A stretch of 64,000 bases of DNA from Rostrohypoxylon terebratum (Eukaryota; Ascomycota; Sordariomycetes; Xylariales; Hypoxylaceae), in NCBI GenBank assembly GCA_022497145.1, contig MU385967.1, positions 1 through 64,000 of the forward strand, written 5' to 3'. Shown here in pieces: positions 61,801-64,000 of this stretch. Position 1 is the stretch's first letter. Each line of letters begins with the position of its first letter. The notes beneath the pieces were generated by a model. The model had not been told where the DNA came from. It made no database searches and saw only the letters and a list, made by a program, of their open reading frames with translations. The translations under genes were made by a program, and so were the position numbers.

Positions 61801-62781
61801 TCTGCGAATAGATGTGATAAACTGCAGCATGGCCGAACGACGCGTCAGCTCCGTCTACACGTTTGACTGATCGACGGAGGGGTCTAAGCCTCAAGCGAGC
61901 GTTCTTTATCACGATGCTGAAACTATCTCATTGATCTAAGCCACTCTCATACGCCCGATTGCAACATCCTTGGGAAGCCCTCAAAAAGCAAAATTCTGTG
62001 TAGTCCTTGGCGGCAATTTGGCCCGCTTGCCGCCTTCCGAGAGGCGTTCGCCTGGAGACAGTATCCGATGCTTGAATGACGATGCTGAAGATATTCTATC
62101 CACGCCCGTTGAAGCAAACCACTGTGGCGATCGCACTCGTAAACAATGATTAGATACGTCCAGGTGGATGAGGACTATTGAAATATCATAGGTCTCGATT
62201 TATTTAGTTCCACGGTTCTTATGCGTTTGGATACAGTGTACCTTCCGTTCCAAACCAACGCAGCGTCCTTCAAACATCTTGGCTGGTGTATACGGTGGGT
62301 TGGGTAGGCTCCTCGCGGTGCATGGCATACTTGGCATTTTTGTCATGCCGTCTTTGGGTTAGCGAAATATGTTTATCTTGCCAACTCACCCCACATCGGG
62401 TCTCAACTGTCGTCAAAGCATAGGTCGTCTTACAGCACACTAGTAGTGTGACTGAATAGTAGTAGGTAGAGATGGAAACGATAAATCCCTCTTGACAACT
62501 AAGAAGTTATTGGGCCTAGACACGTCCAATCTTAGCATTGATCGAGCTAAGAGGGTCGCGGTACAAGGCTGCAGCTTCTGCATGACTACTCTATTCGTAT
62601 TTCTGCATAGGAGGTAGGTATGGTGTCGTGGACAGCTAGGATGTAAACGTAATTCTGTTAAGATTCTAATCTCAAAGGATATCAAGTTATCACCATAGCT
62701 TACACTTGAAAAAAAAAAAAAAAGACCAGCCTCTTCTACCATCAAGGAACAGGCAACGCAGATCACCCACCGCCAAGGAAT
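58836..62781. other. long intergenic region
   Basis: About 3.9 kb without a supportable gene. It contains a 10-base CCCCATTTCT tandem repeat (59310-59336), TACCTAC words near 60215 and 60495, and a 16-base A tract (62709-62724). A protein-like but unanchored stretch on the plus strand at about 61319-61506 (including RGGFISSPPEESISKWTV) has no start or domain. Frames at 59824-60225 and 62440-62766 are not supported. Confidence 0.45.
59310..59336. repeat. 10-base CCCCATTTCT tandem repeat
   Basis: About 2.7 copies of CCCCATTTCT in the spacer upstream of the DUF1479 gene. Confidence 0.8.
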
Positions 62782-64000
62782 TTATATAAATCCTTCCACG
62801 GCCTTCCAGAAACCTTCCGGGTTCTCGCACATAGGCAAGTGTCCCGCCTTCGGAACAACAGCCAGCTTAGTGCCAGTCTTGCCCACCTTATCCTTGAACC
62901 CGTCCATAGCCTTGACCAAAGCCCCCTTCCCATCCGCTTCTCCCACGACCAATAAGCTGGGGAGCCGGCTCTCCTTCAGCTCGGGCACCATGTCGTAGTT
63001 CCACAGCGCCTGGCACCCGGTCTTGAAGCCCTCGACGTTATTTCCCGCGACCATCTCCTCCACCCAGCGCGCCGTGTCCGGCTTCTTCGTCAGCGTGTCG
63101 GGGTGGCACCAGCGCTCCACCGTCTGCTTCGCCAGCTCCTTCATCCCGTCCGGGCCCTCCGCGACGGCGATGCGGTCCTTCCACGCCTGCGTGTTGGCGG
63201 GACTAGACGCGGCGTTGAAGTCACACGCGATGAATCTGTTCAGCCGATCCGGGTGGTCGAGCGCGAACCGCATCGTCGTGGCCCCGCCCATCGACACGCC
63301 TATCAGGGTATCCAGCTTCGCGATGCGCAGCCCGGCCATCACGTAGCTCAGGTCGTCCGACAGCAGGTCCAGGGTAGTGGGGCGCGGGAACGGCACGGCG
63401 TTGCGTCCGCGGAAGTCGTACCGCAGGATCTTGTATTTAGGGCGCTGCTTCTTGAGGATCTGGATGAAGGGGTCCCACATGTGGAACGACGTCAGCAGAG
63501 AGTTCACGAAGGCGATGACCGGCGCCTTCGGGTCCGGGTTCCCTTCGAGCCTATACGGGACCGCGAGACGGTCCGATAGCGTGAGTGTGAAGTCGATCAC
63601 CGCGTTGGAGGTCACGGAGAGATTGTTGGGATCGCCCGGTCCGAAACTAGACGCGTCGCCGCCGAGCTTGGCCAAGTTCTCCAAGTCCCGCGGCACCGAC
63701 CCGAAGACGTAGAATAGCGAGTACACCCGCTGCCTTGTCAAGTCCGCGAACTTCTGCACTTCGGCCCATCCCGGCGTGCTTTCGGCCATGTTGTTCGCTA
63801 CATTGCCGAGCCTGTTCTCGTTGGAGAAATCGTGCAGAACGATAAAGGAGGTAGGTGCTCCGATCTCCAGACTAGATGTCCTGAGGATCCGCGATCGCAG
63901 CCAGCCGGGTACTCTTGATAGCATGTCTACGTGATCTTCGAACCATTTCTGCGTCTTGGCCTCCGCGTTAGCTACTTTCTTGAGCTTGAGCTCGACCGTA
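62782..64000 (-). CDS. monooxygenase-like / alpha-beta hydrolase fusion (5' end missing)
   Basis: This gene continues beyond the right edge; the visible frame is open from 64000 to the stop at 62782, about 405 codons. The C-terminal domain is an alpha/beta hydrolase of the 3-oxoadipate enol-lactonase type: VPYRLEGNPDPKAPVIAFVN, LRYDFRGRN, the nucleophile elbow IGVSMGGATTMRFALDHP, and the catalytic histidine in VPKAGHLPMCENPEGFW. It opens after the segment AESTPGWAEVQKFADLTRQR. The N-terminal visible part (WFEDHVDMLSRVPGWLRSR, then APTSFIVLHDFSNEN) looks like a dimeric alpha-beta-barrel monooxygenase-like (ABM/EthD-type) module, a fusion I recall from fungal proteins. Internal ATGs at 63924 and about 63790 are probably not the true start because the frame is continuous to the edge. 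The substrate is unknown. Confidence 0.85.
   Translation of the reverse strand, partial: TVELKLKKVANAEAKTQKWFEDHVDMLSRVPGWLRSRILRTSSLEIGAPTSFIVLHDFSNENRLGNVANNMAESTPGWAEVQKFADLTRQRVYSLFYVFGSVPRDLENLAKLGGDASSFGPGDPNNLSVTSNAVIDFTLTLSDRLAVPYRLEGNPDPKAPVIAFVNSLLTSFHMWDPFIQILKKQRPKYKILRYDFRGRNAVPFPRPTTLDLLSDDLSYVMAGLRIAKLDTLIGVSMGGATTMRFALDHPDRLNRFIACDFNAASSPANTQAWKDRIAVAEGPDGMKELAKQTVERWCHPDTLTKKPDTARWVEEMVAGNNVEGFKTGCQALWNYDMVPELKESRLPSLLVVGEADGKGALVKAMDGFKDKVGKTGTKLAVVPKAGHLPMCENPEGFWKAVEGFI

Overview
The window is nuclear DNA of a filamentous ascomycete fungus, most likely a Sordariomycete. The genes carry many short introns (about 50-90 nt) with GT donors, CTAAC/CTGAC-type branch points and AG ends. 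The gene set is typical of such fungi: two clear Zn2Cys6 regulators and a third degenerate one, a QDE-1/SAD-1-type RNA-dependent RNA polymerase, fungal major-facilitator (MFS) transporters, a cyanovirin-N-homology protein, a GT31 glycosyltransferase and a DUF1479 protein. Gene-poor spacers are full of CCTAGG/TACCTAC-type palindromic motifs. Genus and species cannot be fixed from the sequence. All exon joins were worked out by hand from splice signals and family conservation, and every spliced model given is an exact multiple of three.

Layout, left to right. 1-4283 is a gene-poor spacer with palindromic CTAGG motifs. 4284-6611 (+) is cytosolic glutaminyl-tRNA synthetase. 7092-9255 (-) is a Zn2Cys6-like regulator with a damaged zinc cluster. 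9962-10803 (+) is a GNAT acetyltransferase. 11579-12118 (-) is a possible decayed coding remnant, followed by a short hypothetical ORF at 12485. 13257-14738 (-) is a TauD/TfdA dioxygenase, divergent from a 12-exon MFS amino-acid-type transporter (16168-18559, +). Then come an F-box/leucine-rich-repeat protein (19100-21478, +), a short-chain dehydrogenase (21628-22641, -), the mitochondrial phosphate carrier (23629-24859, -), a secreted cyanovirin-N-like protein (26451-27140, +), a FucP-type sugar transporter (29630-31308, +) and a cysteine-rich single-pass surface protein (32307-33886, -). A short inverted-repeat transposable element lies at 35111-35372. Two Zn2Cys6 transcription factors follow (37702-39855 and 42881-46212, +), then a small 87-residue protein (47573-47903, +), a GT31/PAN glycosyltransferase (48073-49654, -), the RNA-dependent RNA polymerase (51533-55773, +), a DUF1479 protein with low-complexity tails (56502-58835, -), and a partial monooxygenase-like/alpha-beta-hydrolase fusion running off the right edge (62782-64000, -).

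There is no obvious biosynthetic gene cluster. Housekeeping genes (glutaminyl-tRNA synthetase, phosphate carrier) are interleaved with regulators, transporters and small-molecule enzymes. The most unusual structures are at the RNA-processing level: a twin-intron arrangement in the glutaminyl-tRNA synthetase that can be read as a single-nucleotide exon, two microexons (13 and 10 nt) encoding part of a zinc cluster, and a 50-nt intron that swallows the sixth zinc ligand of the first regulator. The inverted-repeat element, whose two ends differ almost only by transitions, suggests past repeat-induced point mutation.
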